A stretch of DNA of 64,000 nt from Lachnospiraceae bacterium (GCA_022788085.1 JALEWA010000109.1:1-64000), one strand, 5' to 3'; numbered from the stretch's first letter, positions 28,073 through 36,438 are shown. Notes: generated by a model not told the origin, from the sequence alone. Numbers and translations are program-made.

Positions 28073-28633
28073 ATGAAGAATATATTAAAAGAAATATTGA
28101 GTACGAGTATATATTTATTAGTTGTTTTATGTGCCGCTTACCTTATCATTACTTATGTAGGACAACGCACACAGGTAAGTGGAAGCAGTATGGAAACAAC
28201 TTTGAGTGAAAATGATAATCTGATCGTAGATAAGATTACATATCGCTTTTCAGATCCACAAAGATTTGATATTATTGTGTTTCCATATAAGCCGGAGTTT
28301 GCATATTACACAGATAGTAAGCCTGTTTATTATATCAAGCGTATTATAGGTATGCCGGGTGAAACGGTACAGATTGATGAACAGGGAAATATCTTTATTA
28401 ACGGAGAGATTCTGGAAGAGCCTTACGGTAGAGAGGTTATCATGTATGCAGGAAGGGCAAGTGAACCGATTGTATTGGGTGATGACGAATATTTTGTTAT
28501 GGGAGATAACCGCAATAACAGCTCAGACAGTAGAGAACCATCTGTAGGTAATATTAAAAGAGAAGATATTATTGGAAGAGCATGGCTTAGAATATGGCCA
28601 TTTAATAAATTCGGTATTCTTAAGCACCAATAG
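28073..28633 (+). CDS. lepB: Signal peptidase I (second copy)
   Basis: This 186-aa type I signal peptidase has an N-terminal membrane helix (about 9-29), catalytic Ser-39 in SGSSMET and Lys-89 in YYIKRIIGMPGE. GDNRNNSSDSRE is the conserved box E. It differs clearly in sequence from the copy 1.5 kb upstream, so the two are paralogues rather than a recent duplication. An AGGGG-type SD precedes the ATG. Confidence 0.93.
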   Translation: MKNILKEILSTSIYLLVVLCAAYLIITYVGQRTQVSGSSMETTLSENDNLIVDKITYRFSDPQRFDIIVFPYKPEFAYYTDSKPVYYIKRIIGMPGETVQIDEQGNIFINGEILEEPYGREVIMYAGRASEPIVLGDDEYFVMGDNRNNSSDSREPSVGNIKREDIIGRAWLRIWPFNKFGILKHQ

Positions 28634-28659
28634 GTATACAGGAGAAAGGGCATTTTGTA

Positions 28660-29421
28660 ATGACAGAAAAGAAAATTGGAGAAATAAAGATGGAATTACA
28701 GGCAGCGGCTGAACAAGAGCTGCCTCTTTTTATACAGTCATATGAAGCGGATGAAAGAACAGGCGTGCAGGCTTTGGTTTTAAAGGCAAAAAAACGTTTG
28801 GAAGCTTTAGAAAAAGAAATCCTGCGTACAGAAGAAATGAAGCGTTATGAAAAGGAATATGATGCTTGCGGCTATATTTGCGGAATCGATGAAGTCGGGA
28901 GAGGACCGCTTGCAGGACCGGTTGTGGCTGGAGCAGTAATCCTGCCAAAAGACTGTAAAATATTATATCTTAATGATTCTAAGCAATTGAGTGAAAAGAA
29001 AAGGGAAGAGCTGTATGATATCATCATGCAGGAAGCAGTTGCAGTAGGAATTGGATATGCAACCCATACAAGAATTGATGAGATTAATATTTTACAGGCA
29101 ACCTATGAAGCAATGCGCGAGGCTATTAGCAAATTGTCTGTAAAACCCGATATATTATTAAATGATGCTGTCACGATACCTCAGGTTACTATTCGCCAGG
29201 TACCGATTATAAAAGGTGATGCCAAAAGTATATCGATTGCGGCTGCAAGTATTGTGGCAAAGGTCACAAGAGACAGGCTGATGGTAGAGTTTGATAAGGT
29301 ATATCCTGAGTATCATTTTGCAGAGAATAAAGGGTATGGTGCTGCCGTTCATATTGAGGCATTGAAGAAAATAGGCCCTTCTCCAATACATAGACAGACA
29401 TTCATAAAAAACTTTTGTTAA
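28660..29421 (+). CDS. rnhB: Ribonuclease HII
   Basis: This 253-aa enzyme removes ribonucleotides embedded in DNA. The catalytic motif GIDEVGRGPLAGPVV (Asp-77, Glu-78) and the later acidic residues in LNDS and DILLNDA are present. About 70 residues precede the catalytic domain, an N-terminal extension seen in Bacillus RnhB. A type I RNase H (rnhA) is encoded 20 kb downstream. Confidence 0.95.
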   Translation: MTEKKIGEIKMELQAAAEQELPLFIQSYEADERTGVQALVLKAKKRLEALEKEILRTEEMKRYEKEYDACGYICGIDEVGRGPLAGPVVAGAVILPKDCKILYLNDSKQLSEKKREELYDIIMQEAVAVGIGYATHTRIDEINILQATYEAMREAISKLSVKPDILLNDAVTIPQVTIRQVPIIKGDAKSISIAAASIVAKVTRDRLMVEFDKVYPEYHFAENKGYGAAVHIEALKKIGPSPIHRQTFIKNFC

Positions 29422-29448
29422 GCTGTATGAAAACAGGAGGTGTCATAT

Positions 29449-31221
29449 ATGGATAGCTTTCTTGGAAATCTGTCTCAGGGGCAGAGTTATTCTACATTAC
29501 AGACCGGAATGGGGCAACAGGGATTACAGAATGTAAATACGTCGGGTATAGCACAGCAGATATCTTCCGATGCAATACTGCAACAGCTTCAGCCGGGTGA
29601 TACCTTTCAAGGGGAAATTATGTCCGTAAATGGACAGGAGGTACAACTACAGCTTGCAAATGGTCAGTATATGGTAGCAAGACTGGAGGGAGAGATACAG
29701 CTTGCTCTCGGCCAGCTTCTGAACTTTCAGGTACAGTCTAATCAAAATTCCAAGATTATATTGAAACCAGTTTATACGAATCTATTACAGCAAAGAGTTG
29801 GCGAATCAGCACTTAAGGCAGCCAATCTTGCAGTTAATGATAAAAATCTTCAAATGGTATCAAAATTAATTGAAAATGGTATGTCGATTGATAAGAATTC
29901 ACTGGTTCTTTTTAATCGGCAGCTTATACAGCATTCACAGGCAAAGGTAGAGAGTCTGATTCGTCTTAATCAGCTTGGAGTAAAAGTAAACGATGCAAAT
30001 CTTACACAACTGGAACATTATCAGAATCTTGAACATAAGCTAAGTGATGGTATAGAAGAGGCAGTCAAGGATATAGGAAAGCTATATGAGGCTATTGCAG
30101 GTGAAAGTTCTGAAATGATTATGCCGAATGGACAAAATAGCAGTCTGTTAAAGGCTGGAACATTTATGGAGAAGATACTTCATTTCCTTATGGAGGAAAC
30201 ACAAGAAAGTCTGAATAAAGAGGGAGTTACAGGCTCAAAAAGCATAGAGGGTAATGCTGTAACGGAACCTGCAAGACAGGAAACAACACCTATTTTGGAA
30301 GAGTCTATTCAAACTAGGGAAGACATAGCAAAGGAGCTAACACCTAAAGTAGAAGAAACATTACCGGAAGAACTTCAACAGAAAAATAATTTAAGTAATA
30401 ATGGTGCAACGGATAGAATGCCTGATATTGTAAAGCAGTTTCAGGGAATGCCGCAGGAGCAGGTAATTGATAAAATACAAAGCTTTTTAAAGCAGGGAAA
30501 ACTTAATGTTGATACGTTAAATGAGCTTTTGCTTTCAGAGCAGGGAATAGGGAAAAAACTGCCACCGGAGAGTAAGGATAAACTATATCGTTCAGAAGAA
30601 TTTCAGAAGCTTTTGAAGGATACCTTGCAAAAAGAATGGTCCTTATCACCAAAGGAGTTGACAGAAGATGACAAAATAAAGGAATTCTATCAAAAATTAG
30701 TCCAGCAAAGTGGAAAATTATCACAGCTTATGGAGCAGGCAGCTGCACAAAGTCAGACGAATGCAGGAAATGCGTTGCAGAATATCAGAGAAAATGTAGA
30801 ATTTATGAATCAAATGAATCAGATGTTCCAATATGTTCAGCTGCCGTTAAAGCTGTCTGGAACACAGGCGCAGGGAGAACTTTATGTCTATACCAATAAA
30901 CGTAATCTGGCCAAAAAAGAGGGAGTGTTAACAGCCATTCTGCATCTTGATTTGGAGCATCTTGGTAATATGGATATCAATCTTTCACTAAATATGGATA
31001 CAGAGCAGGTAATCAGCAGATTTTATCTGGAAGAGGATTCTATTGCATTGCTTGAGGAGCATATAGAAGAACTGACGCAGCGTCTTATAAAGAAGGGATA
31101 TCATAGCCAGAGCTTTTTAGAGAAGCGTATATCGGAGAAAACCGTCTTTGAACAAATAGAAGAACAAGCAGGAGCAACAGCGGCTCCGGTAATGTATCAG
31201 AATTTTGATATTCGGACTTAA
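29449..31221 (+). CDS. FliK-like (YlqG-type) protein
   Basis: This is a 590-aa Gln- and Asn-rich protein. The first 110 residues hold an OB-like module (DTFQGEIMSVNGQEVQLQLANGQYMVARLEG). A long helical and low-complexity middle follows, and the last 130 residues (QLPLKLSGTQAQGELYVYTNKR to MDINLSLN) resemble the C-terminal domain of the flagellar hook-length protein FliK. No flagellar genes are nearby. It occupies the position of Bacillus ylqG, before an FlhB-C-like gene. ATG 29449 has AGGAGG 8 nt upstream. The function is unknown. Confidence 0.75.
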   Translation: MDSFLGNLSQGQSYSTLQTGMGQQGLQNVNTSGIAQQISSDAILQQLQPGDTFQGEIMSVNGQEVQLQLANGQYMVARLEGEIQLALGQLLNFQVQSNQNSKIILKPVYTNLLQQRVGESALKAANLAVNDKNLQMVSKLIENGMSIDKNSLVLFNRQLIQHSQAKVESLIRLNQLGVKVNDANLTQLEHYQNLEHKLSDGIEEAVKDIGKLYEAIAGESSEMIMPNGQNSSLLKAGTFMEKILHFLMEETQESLNKEGVTGSKSIEGNAVTEPARQETTPILEESIQTREDIAKELTPKVEETLPEELQQKNNLSNNGATDRMPDIVKQFQGMPQEQVIDKIQSFLKQGKLNVDTLNELLLSEQGIGKKLPPESKDKLYRSEEFQKLLKDTLQKEWSLSPKELTEDDKIKEFYQKLVQQSGKLSQLMEQAAAQSQTNAGNALQNIRENVEFMNQMNQMFQYVQLPLKLSGTQAQGELYVYTNKRNLAKKEGVLTAILHLDLEHLGNMDINLSLNMDTEQVISRFYLEEDSIALLEEHIEELTQRLIKKGYHSQSFLEKRISEKTVFEQIEEQAGATAAPVMYQNFDIRT

Positions 31222-31234
31222 AAAATGCATACCA

Positions 31235-31284
31235 CGCATTGCGAAAGAAATGAAAGTATGTTATAATTTAGAAAACGCAATGCG
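31235..31284 (+). promoter_or_regulatory. Inverted operator pair around the HTH promoter
   Basis: CGCATTGCG (31235-31243) and its exact reverse complement CGCAATGCG (31276-31284) flank a sigma-A promoter: TTGCGA at 31239-31244, a 17-nt spacer and TATAAT at 31262-31267. With flanks, 12 of 13 positions agree (ACCnCGCATTGCG). One site covers the -35 and the other the first transcribed bases, which suits repression, possibly by the downstream HTH protein. Confidence 0.65.
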
Positions 31285-31294
31285 AGGTGATATT

Positions 31295-31507
31295 TTGGAT
31301 TCGGCAGAAAAAATTAAGGAACTAAGAGAAAGAACCGGACTAAAGAGAAAAGAATTTTCAGAGCATATAGGTATTCCTCTTCGGACAGTGGAGGATTGGG
31401 AAGCAGGCAGAAGAACACCTCCTGATTATATTCCCCGGTTAATTGAGTATCAGCTAAAATATGAGGAGTTAGTGAAGAAGGGTAATAAGGATGGAAGAGA
31501 AGAATAA
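31295..31507 (+). CDS. Small XRE-type helix-turn-helix regulator
   Basis: This 70-aa protein is almost entirely one HTH domain (KIKELRERTGLKRKEFSEHIGIPLRTVEDWEAGRRTPPDYIPRLI). A TTG start at 31295 is chosen because AGGTGA lies just upstream and the predicted transcript begins near 31274; an ATG at 31280 would be almost at the transcript end. It overlaps the next gene by 17 nt. The operator pair around its promoter suggests autoregulation, which is inference. Confidence 0.75.
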   Translation: MDSAEKIKELRERTGLKRKEFSEHIGIPLRTVEDWEAGRRTPPDYIPRLIEYQLKYEELVKKGNKDGREE

Positions 31508-31796
31508 GAACATTCCAAAGCAGGCAGTAGCCCTTGAATATGACCCTGATGATCAGGCACCAAAGGTAATTGCGATGGGGCGTGGTGCGCTGGCAGAGAG
31601 AATCATAGAGCAGGCAAAACAGTCGGATATTCCTGTCCACAGAGATGATAAGCTTGCAGATACTCTGTCAAAGCTTCAAATTGGAGATATGATTCCGCCG
31701 GAGCTTTATGAAGTAGTTGCAGAAATCCTTGTCTTTGTTGACAGTATGGATAAGATTAAGGCAAAGATAGCAACACATCAAGAACGGAAAAAATAG
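31491..31796 (+). CDS. FlhB-C/EscU-like protein (YlqH type)
   Basis: This 101-aa protein resembles the cytoplasmic C-terminal domain of FlhB/YscU export-switch proteins (AVALEYDPDDQAPKVIAMGRGALAERIIEQAKQSDIPVHRD). The NPTH self-cleavage motif and the membrane part are absent, as in Bacillus YlqH. It follows the FliK-like gene with only the HTH gene between. Loss of a flagellar role is inferred. Confidence 0.82.
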   Translation: MEEKNKNIPKQAVALEYDPDDQAPKVIAMGRGALAERIIEQAKQSDIPVHRDDKLADTLSKLQIGDMIPPELYEVVAEILVFVDSMDKIKAKIATHQERKK

Positions 31797-31844
31797 GTTG
31801 TTTAGTCAATATACAAGCACAGCTATCAGACAAAGGAATGAAAT

Positions 31845-32198
31845 ATGAATACAAGAAAGACAGGCGCAAGGCAGGAAGAGGTAGCTGCTGACTATTTAAA
31901 GAAACAGGGAATTTGTATTCTTGAGAAGAATTTTAGAAACCGATATGGTGAGATAGATTTAGTTGGGAGAGATCAGGAATATCTAATTTTTTTCGAAGTG
32001 AAATATCGCAAGAACCTTAAGACGGGCACACCGGCAGAAGCAGTGACTTTCTACAAGCAAAAGAAAATATGCCAGGTAGCTGATTATTACAGACTGACTC
32101 ATGGTATAGGGGAGTTTTGTGCGGTACGTTATGATGTGGTATCTATTTGCGGTGAAGATATTACATGGTATCGGAATGCGTTTTCACATATATATTAA
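31845..32198 (+). CDS. YraN/UPF0102 endonuclease-like protein
   Basis: This 117-aa protein has the Holliday-junction-resolvase-like fold of UPF0102: GARQEEVAADYLKKQG, then NFRNRYGEIDLVGRD and FFEVKYRKN, which hold the D and ExK residues of a PD-(D/E)XK core. The substrate is unproven. It commonly follows rnhB in many genomes. Confidence 0.9.
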   Translation: MNTRKTGARQEEVAADYLKKQGICILEKNFRNRYGEIDLVGRDQEYLIFFEVKYRKNLKTGTPAEAVTFYKQKKICQVADYYRLTHGIGEFCAVRYDVVSICGEDITWYRNAFSHIY

Positions 32199-32221
32199 GA
32201 AGGTACTGAATAGATACGATA
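32189..32221 (+). repeat. Dispersed intergenic repeat, copy C
   Basis: The core AAGGTACTGAATAG matches copy A and nearly matches B. The flanks pair weakly here. It overlaps the yraN stop codon and precedes pgeF. Confidence 0.45.
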
Positions 32222-32255
32222 ATTATATAAATAAGATTACAGGGAAGAGGTATAG

Positions 32256-33116
32256 ATGCATATTAATAGAAAAGGTAACCAAGAGATTTGCAAGGGAAAT
32301 CACTTTTTAATAGATAATGATGATATATTATATTTTACCTTTAATGGCTTGGAGAATACAGGAATCGTAAAACACTGTTTCTCTTCTCGGTTAGGCGGTG
32401 TGAGTAAGGGACATTTGTCAACCATGAATTTAAGCTATATGCGTGGTGATGAGAAAGAATGTGTGGATGAAAATTACCGTCGTATAGCCAAGGTGCTTGG
32501 CTGCGAAATAGAAGATATAGTATGTTCTGACCAGACACACACTATAAATGTCAGGAAGGTTACAGCAGATGATAAAGGAAAGGGTATTGTAAAGCCAAAA
32601 GATTATAAGGATATAGATGGACTCATTACAAATGAGTCGGGAATAGCATTGGCAACCTTTTATGCTGACTGTGTGCCATTATATATTGTTGACCCTGTTC
32701 ATCATGCAATCGGTCTTTCTCATTCCGGCTGGCGTGGTACAGTCAAAAGAATGGGAGCCGTAACCCTAAAGAAAATGGAAGAAGAATACGGTACAAAACC
32801 GCAAGATGTCTACGTGGCAATCGGACCATCCATTTGTCAGGACTGCTATGAAGTAAGTAAGGATGTGGCAGATGAATTCCGTGAAGCTTTTTTAGCACAA
32901 AGAGATGAAGATAAACTACTTTATCAAAAAAGTGAAGAAAAGTTTCTACTGAATCTTTGGTATGCAAATTACTGTGTATTTCGTGAAGCGGGTGTTCCGG
33001 AGAAGAATATTGAGGTAACAGATGTTTGTACCTGCTGTAATTCTGATATTCTGTTCAGTCATCGTGCAAGTAAAGGAATGCGTGGAAATTTGGGAGCATT
33101 TTTGATGTTGAAATGA
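32256..33116 (+). CDS. pgeF: Peptidoglycan editing factor PgeF / YfiH family (laccase domain)
   Basis: This 286-aa protein has a complete YfiH/DUF152 fold. The zinc ligands are in LSHSGWRGTV, TFYADCVPLYIVD and the C-terminal CTCCNSDILFSHR. E. coli PgeF hydrolyses misincorporated amino acids from peptidoglycan precursors; other members were described as purine nucleoside phosphorylases or polyphenol oxidases. About 25 residues precede the usual N-terminus, so a later start is possible. Confidence 0.88.
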   Translation: MHINRKGNQEICKGNHFLIDNDDILYFTFNGLENTGIVKHCFSSRLGGVSKGHLSTMNLSYMRGDEKECVDENYRRIAKVLGCEIEDIVCSDQTHTINVRKVTADDKGKGIVKPKDYKDIDGLITNESGIALATFYADCVPLYIVDPVHHAIGLSHSGWRGTVKRMGAVTLKKMEEEYGTKPQDVYVAIGPSICQDCYEVSKDVADEFREAFLAQRDEDKLLYQKSEEKFLLNLWYANYCVFREAGVPEKNIEVTDVCTCCNSDILFSHRASKGMRGNLGAFLMLK

Positions 33117-33185
33117 AAGAAGACTCAGCAAGTGACTTTTTTCAAAGTGCTTGAATGTAATTGAATGTAATTGGCTGAAAAGGCA

Positions 33186-33214
33186 TTGACAAATAAAAAT
33201 ATGATGAATATAAT
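33186..33214 (+). promoter_or_regulatory. Consensus promoter of the tyrS T-box transcript
   Basis: TTGACA (33186-33191), a 17-nt spacer and TATAAT (33209-33214) are perfect matches to sigma-A. Confidence 0.88.
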
Positions 33215-33219
33215 ATTTT

Positions 33220-33518
33220 TATATTTGAAAAGCGATGAAAAGAATAAGTACGATACATGGGAACTTACAGAAAGCAGTCGGTTGATGAGAGACGCAAGGG
33301 AAAATGCATCGGAATACCTCTTGGAGCTGCACACCGAAATCATTTATCTTTGAAGAGTAGGCTGTGACGGATGCCCAAACGTTAGATTGGGAGAGTATCA
33401 TTTGAACTAAGTTCAAATCGTACTTACCAAGGCATAAGATGTGAATCTTATGTGAATAAAGGTGGTAACACGGGTATTAACCTCGTCCTTTAGATGTATA
33501 AGGGACGAGGATTTTTTA
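33220..33518 (+). promoter_or_regulatory. T-box riboswitch, tyrosine-specific
   Basis: The leader senses uncharged tRNA-Tyr and controls tyrS. The T-box sequence AGGTGGTAACACGGG (33460-33474) is followed by a 10-bp terminator (33481-33490 with 33501-33510) and six T residues. The specifier triplet is TAC (33315-33317) in GGAATACCTC, matching tyrosine. Uncharged tRNA would pair its acceptor end with the T-box and favour the antiterminator. Confidence 0.95.
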
Positions 33519-33537
33519 TTCTTTTCCCTAAACTTTG

Positions 33538-33640
33538 CACATTGTTCTTCAAAACGTAAATTTATTTTGAACGATGTGCTGACATGCAGCTATAGTGCAC
33601 TGAGAAACGCTGCAGGTCTTTTGATAATATCATTCAGTGC
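33538..33640 (+). other. Structured segment between T-box terminator and tyrS
   Basis: The 138-nt stretch after the T-box holds two more potential stems. The first is 33538-33542 plus 33548-33554 pairing with 33565-33571 plus 33574-33578. The second is TGCACTG near 33596 with CAGTGCA near 33635. No T-run follows either. Their role is unknown. Confidence 0.4.
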
Positions 33641-33656
33641 AGAATAGGAGAAGTAG

Positions 33657-34877
33657 ATGAAATTATATGATGAATTAGTTGCCCGTGGCTTAATCGCTCA
33701 GGTAACAGATGAGGAAGAAATTAAGGAATTGATTAACAATGGAAAAGCTGTTTTCTATATTGGTTTTGACCCAACAGCCGACAGCTTGCATGTCGGACAT
33801 TTCATGGCTCTTTGCCTTATGAAACGTTTGCAGATGGCTGGGAATAAGCCAATTGCTTTAATTGGCGGTGGCACTGCCATGATTGGTGATCCATCCGGTA
33901 AGACAGATATGCGTAAGATGCTGACAAAGGAAACAATTCAGCATAATGTAGAATGTTTTAAGAAGCAGATGAGCCGATTCATTGAATTCGGGGACGATAA
34001 GGCGATGTTAGTAAATAATGCTGACTGGATTCTTGATTTGAACTATATGGATTTAATGCGTGAAGTTGGTCCTCATTTCTCTGTTAACCGTATGTTAGCA
34101 GCAGAATGCTACAAACAGCGTATGGAGAAGGGTCTGACTTTCCTGGAATTCAATTACATGATCATGCAAAGTTATGATTTCTATACCTTATTCCAGAAGT
34201 ATGGATGTAACATGCAGTTTGGTGGAGATGATCAGTGGAGTAACATGCTTGGTGGTACAGAGTTGATTCGCCGTAAGCTTGGTAAGGATGCTTATGCGAT
34301 GACTATCAACCTTCTTCTCAATTCAGAAGGTAAGAAGATGGGTAAGACAGAATCCGGCGCTGTATGGCTTGATGCAGAAAAGACGTCACCTTACGAGTTC
34401 TTCCAGTACTGGAGAAATGTAGCAGATGCTGATGTTATTAAGTGTCTTAAGATGCTTACTTTCCTGCCTTTAGAAGAAATCGAAAAGATGGAAGGCTGGG
34501 AAGGTAGTGAGCTTAATAAGGCTAAGGAAATCCTTGCTTTCGAGCTTACAAAGCTTGTTCATGGTGAAGAAGAAGCCAATAAGGCAATGGAAGCTTCTAA
34601 GGCGCTGTTCGCAGGTGGTGGAAATCTTGAAAATATGCCAACAACACAGCTTACAGAGGAAGACTTTACAGATGGAAGTATTGATATTATGTCGATTCTT
34701 GTAAAGACAGGTATGACAGCATCTCGTTCCGAAGCAAGAAGAGCTGTTGAACAGGGCGGTGTAACGGTAAATGGTGAAAAGGTTACAGATATCAAGACGG
34801 TATACTCAAAGGATGTATTTGCAGAAGAGTTCATTATCAAGAAAGGTAAAAAGAACTTCCAGAAGATTACAGTATAA
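33657..34877 (+). CDS. tyrS: Tyrosyl-tRNA synthetase
   Basis: This 406-aa class I synthetase charges tRNA-Tyr. The HIGH-type motif is HVGH (45-48) and the KMSKS-type motif KMGKT (about 227-231), followed by ESGAVWL. The C-terminal S4 RNA-binding domain ([22 protein letters not shown]) is complete. It is monocistronic under the T-box. Confidence 0.97.
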   Translation: MKLYDELVARGLIAQVTDEEEIKELINNGKAVFYIGFDPTADSLHVGHFMALCLMKRLQMAGNKPIALIGGGTAMIGDPSGKTDMRKMLTKETIQHNVECFKKQMSRFIEFGDDKAMLVNNADWILDLNYMDLMREVGPHFSVNRMLAAECYKQRMEKGLTFLEFNYMIMQSYDFYTLFQKYGCNMQFGGDDQWSNMLGGTELIRRKLGKDAYAMTINLLLNSEGKKMGKTESGAVWLDAEKTSPYEFFQYWRNVADADVIKCLKMLTFLPLEEIEKMEGWEGSELNKAKEILAFELTKLVHGEEEANKAMEASKALFAGGGNLENMPTTQLTEEDFTDGSIDIMSILVKTGMTASRSEARRAVEQGGVTVNGEKVTDIKTVYSKDVFAEEFIIKKGKKNFQKITV

Positions 34878-34889
34878 ATCATAATTAAT

Positions 34890-34923
34890 AAAAGCACATT
34901 CTAGAAAGAGGAATGTGCTTTTT
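34890..34923 (+). terminator. Bidirectional terminator between tyrS and prs
   Basis: A stem of about 12 bp (34890-34901 with 34911-34922) ends in T residues and is preceded by an A-run, so it serves the convergent tyrS and prs. Confidence 0.9.
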
Positions 34924-34938
34924 ATGTGTCAAAAGATA

Positions 34939-36126
34939 TTATTCATTTTTGGAATCTGTATCATTGTAAATGGAAAGAATTTTCTGTATCTTCTCAGTAG
35001 GAGTAGAAACATTTTCCATGGATAAGTCATGATTCATAAAGTCGATAATAGAAGCAAGGAATTTGCTCATATCAGCTTCCAGATAATATGGCTTAGTCAT
35101 TAATTCAGGTGGACGATAGGAAAGGTTGGTAGTGATAACTCTTTCAAATACACCTTCTTCAAAGGCTTTGTCAAATGCAGCAAGACCATTTGTAAAAAGA
35201 CCAAAAGTAGTACAGATGAATACACGGCTTGCCCCCATTGCTTTCAGCTGTCTTGAGGTATCAATCATACTGTCACCGGAGGAAATCATATCATCAATGA
35301 TAATGATATCCTTCCCACGGATGTCATTCCCAAGAAATTCATGTGCTACAATAGGATTCTTGCCATTTACGATGGTAGAATAATCACGGCGTTTGTAGAA
35401 CATGCCGGTATCTGCACCGAGGACACTTGAAAAATAAATTGCTCTTTCCAAAGCACCTTCATCAGGTGAAATAACGATTACATGATCTTTATCCATCTTT
35501 AAATCTTTTTCAGCACCAAGAAGAGCTCTTGCAAACTGATAGTGAGCAGTAAAGTTATCAAAGCCCTTCAAAGGAGCAGCATTCTGAATTCTTGGATCAT
35601 GTGCGTCAAAGGTAATAAAGTTTGATACGCCCATCTCACTTAATTCTTCAAATGCATAAGCACAGTCTAAGGATTCACGACCTGTTCTTCTGTGCTGACG
35701 TCCTTCATAAAGAAATGGCATGATAACGTTGATTCTGTGTGCTTTACCCTGAGCAGCAGCAATAATACGCTTTAATTCCTGATAGTGGTCATCAGGAGAC
35801 ATATGGTTTACGTAGCCATTCATCTTATATGTAAGACTGTGGTTACAAACATCTACTATTATAAATAAATCTTTACCACGAACAGTTTCGTTTAATACGG
35901 CTTTTCCTTCACCACTATTAAAACGTGGAACAGAAAAATCAAGAAGATAATTATCCTCTGCATATCCCTGAAATGCAGGATCTTCGATATATACATTGTT
36001 GACATGCTTACGGAAATCAACAAGATAATCATTAACTTTTTTTCCCATTTCTGCGGCACTTTGCAATGCAACAAGCTTTAAAGGTGCAACAGGCATGGCA
36101 TTTTTCAATTCTTGTAAATTAGGCAT
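34939..36126 (-). CDS. prs: Ribose-phosphate pyrophosphokinase (PRPP synthetase)
   Basis: This enzyme makes PRPP from ribose-5-phosphate and ATP for nucleotide, His and Trp synthesis. The PRPP-binding loop IIIIDDMISSGDSM and the substrate region FDAHDPRIQNAAP are visible. At 395 aa it is about 75 residues longer than E. coli Prs, the long form common in Lachnospiraceae; the extra length lies in the N-terminal part and in segments around the active site. An AAAGGA site precedes the ATG. It is monocistronic. Confidence 0.93.
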   Translation of the reverse strand: MPNLQELKNAMPVAPLKLVALQSAAEMGKKVNDYLVDFRKHVNNVYIEDPAFQGYAEDNYLLDFSVPRFNSGEGKAVLNETVRGKDLFIIVDVCNHSLTYKMNGYVNHMSPDDHYQELKRIIAAAQGKAHRINVIMPFLYEGRQHRRTGRESLDCAYAFEELSEMGVSNFITFDAHDPRIQNAAPLKGFDNFTAHYQFARALLGAEKDLKMDKDHVIVISPDEGALERAIYFSSVLGADTGMFYKRRDYSTIVNGKNPIVAHEFLGNDIRGKDIIIIDDMISSGDSMIDTSRQLKAMGASRVFICTTFGLFTNGLAAFDKAFEEGVFERVITTNLSYRPPELMTKPYYLEADMSKFLASIIDFMNHDLSMENVSTPTEKIQKILSIYNDTDSKNE

Positions 36127-36162
36127 TGATAAACATTCCTTTCTTACCCATAATCACTTTAT

Positions 36163-36191
36163 TTTATATCATTCTGCTAGTGACACGTCAA
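36163..36191 (-). promoter_or_regulatory. Sigma-A promoter of prs
   Basis: On the reverse strand, TTGACG (36191-36186), a 17-nt spacer and TATAAA (36168-36163) lie 37 nt before the prs ATG. It overlaps a forward-strand promoter. Confidence 0.72.
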
Positions 36192-36208
36192 GAATTTTCT
36201 AGTATGAT
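36180..36208 (+). promoter_or_regulatory. Forward promoter overlapping the prs promoter
   Basis: GTGACA (36180-36185), a 17-nt spacer and TATGAT (36203-36208) face the DUF512 operon. Its -35 shares bases with the prs -35. Confidence 0.6.
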
Positions 36209-36225
36209 ATTACATAAGGACTGCA

Positions 36226-36285
36226 AATAATATAAAAAATACAAAGATGAATGCTTGCATTCAGAAGTGTATTTTTTATATTATT
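36226..36285. repeat. 18-bp perfect palindrome with nested hairpin
   Basis: The arms 36226-36243 and 36268-36285 are perfect reverse complements, AT-rich with a run of six A/T pairs. The 24-nt loop holds a second hairpin, GAATG-CTTG-CATTC. It lies in the predicted leader of the DUF512 operon and could act as an attenuator or a cruciform. Confidence 0.85.
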
Positions 36286-36288
36286 TAT

Positions 36289-36344
36289 AGGACGCAAGTC
36301 CGCAGCGAGGAAATCCTGTGGATTTACGAGCTGGCAGTCCTGTA
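36289..36344 (+). repeat. 56-nt structured repeat, copy 1
   Basis: It contains GGAC-GCAA-GTCC (a GNRA-capped hairpin) and AAATCC-TGT-GGATTT nested within CAGC/GCTG. It is identical to copy 2 over all 56 bases. Confidence 0.9.
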
Positions 36345-36359
36345 AGATTGCAACCAATC

Positions 36360-36415
36360 AGGACGCAAGTCCGCAGCGAGGAAATCCTGTGGATTTACGA
36401 GCTGGCAGTCCTGTA
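36360..36415 (+). repeat. 56-nt structured repeat, copy 2
   Basis: This is an identical second copy, separated from copy 1 by 15 nt that themselves form a GATTG-CAAC-CAATC hairpin. It ends 24 nt before the DUF512 gene. Confidence 0.9.
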
Positions 36416-36438
36416 TATTTATAAAAAGGAAGAAATAT

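Noticed and set aside
33171..33353. Short forward frame upstream of tyrS
   Set aside because: It falls on the T-box promoter and leader, whose RNA features explain the sequence better.
36289..36415. Possible CRISPR array
   Set aside because: There are only two 56-nt units with one 15-nt spacer that itself forms a hairpin. Unit and spacer lengths do not fit CRISPR, and no cas genes are present.
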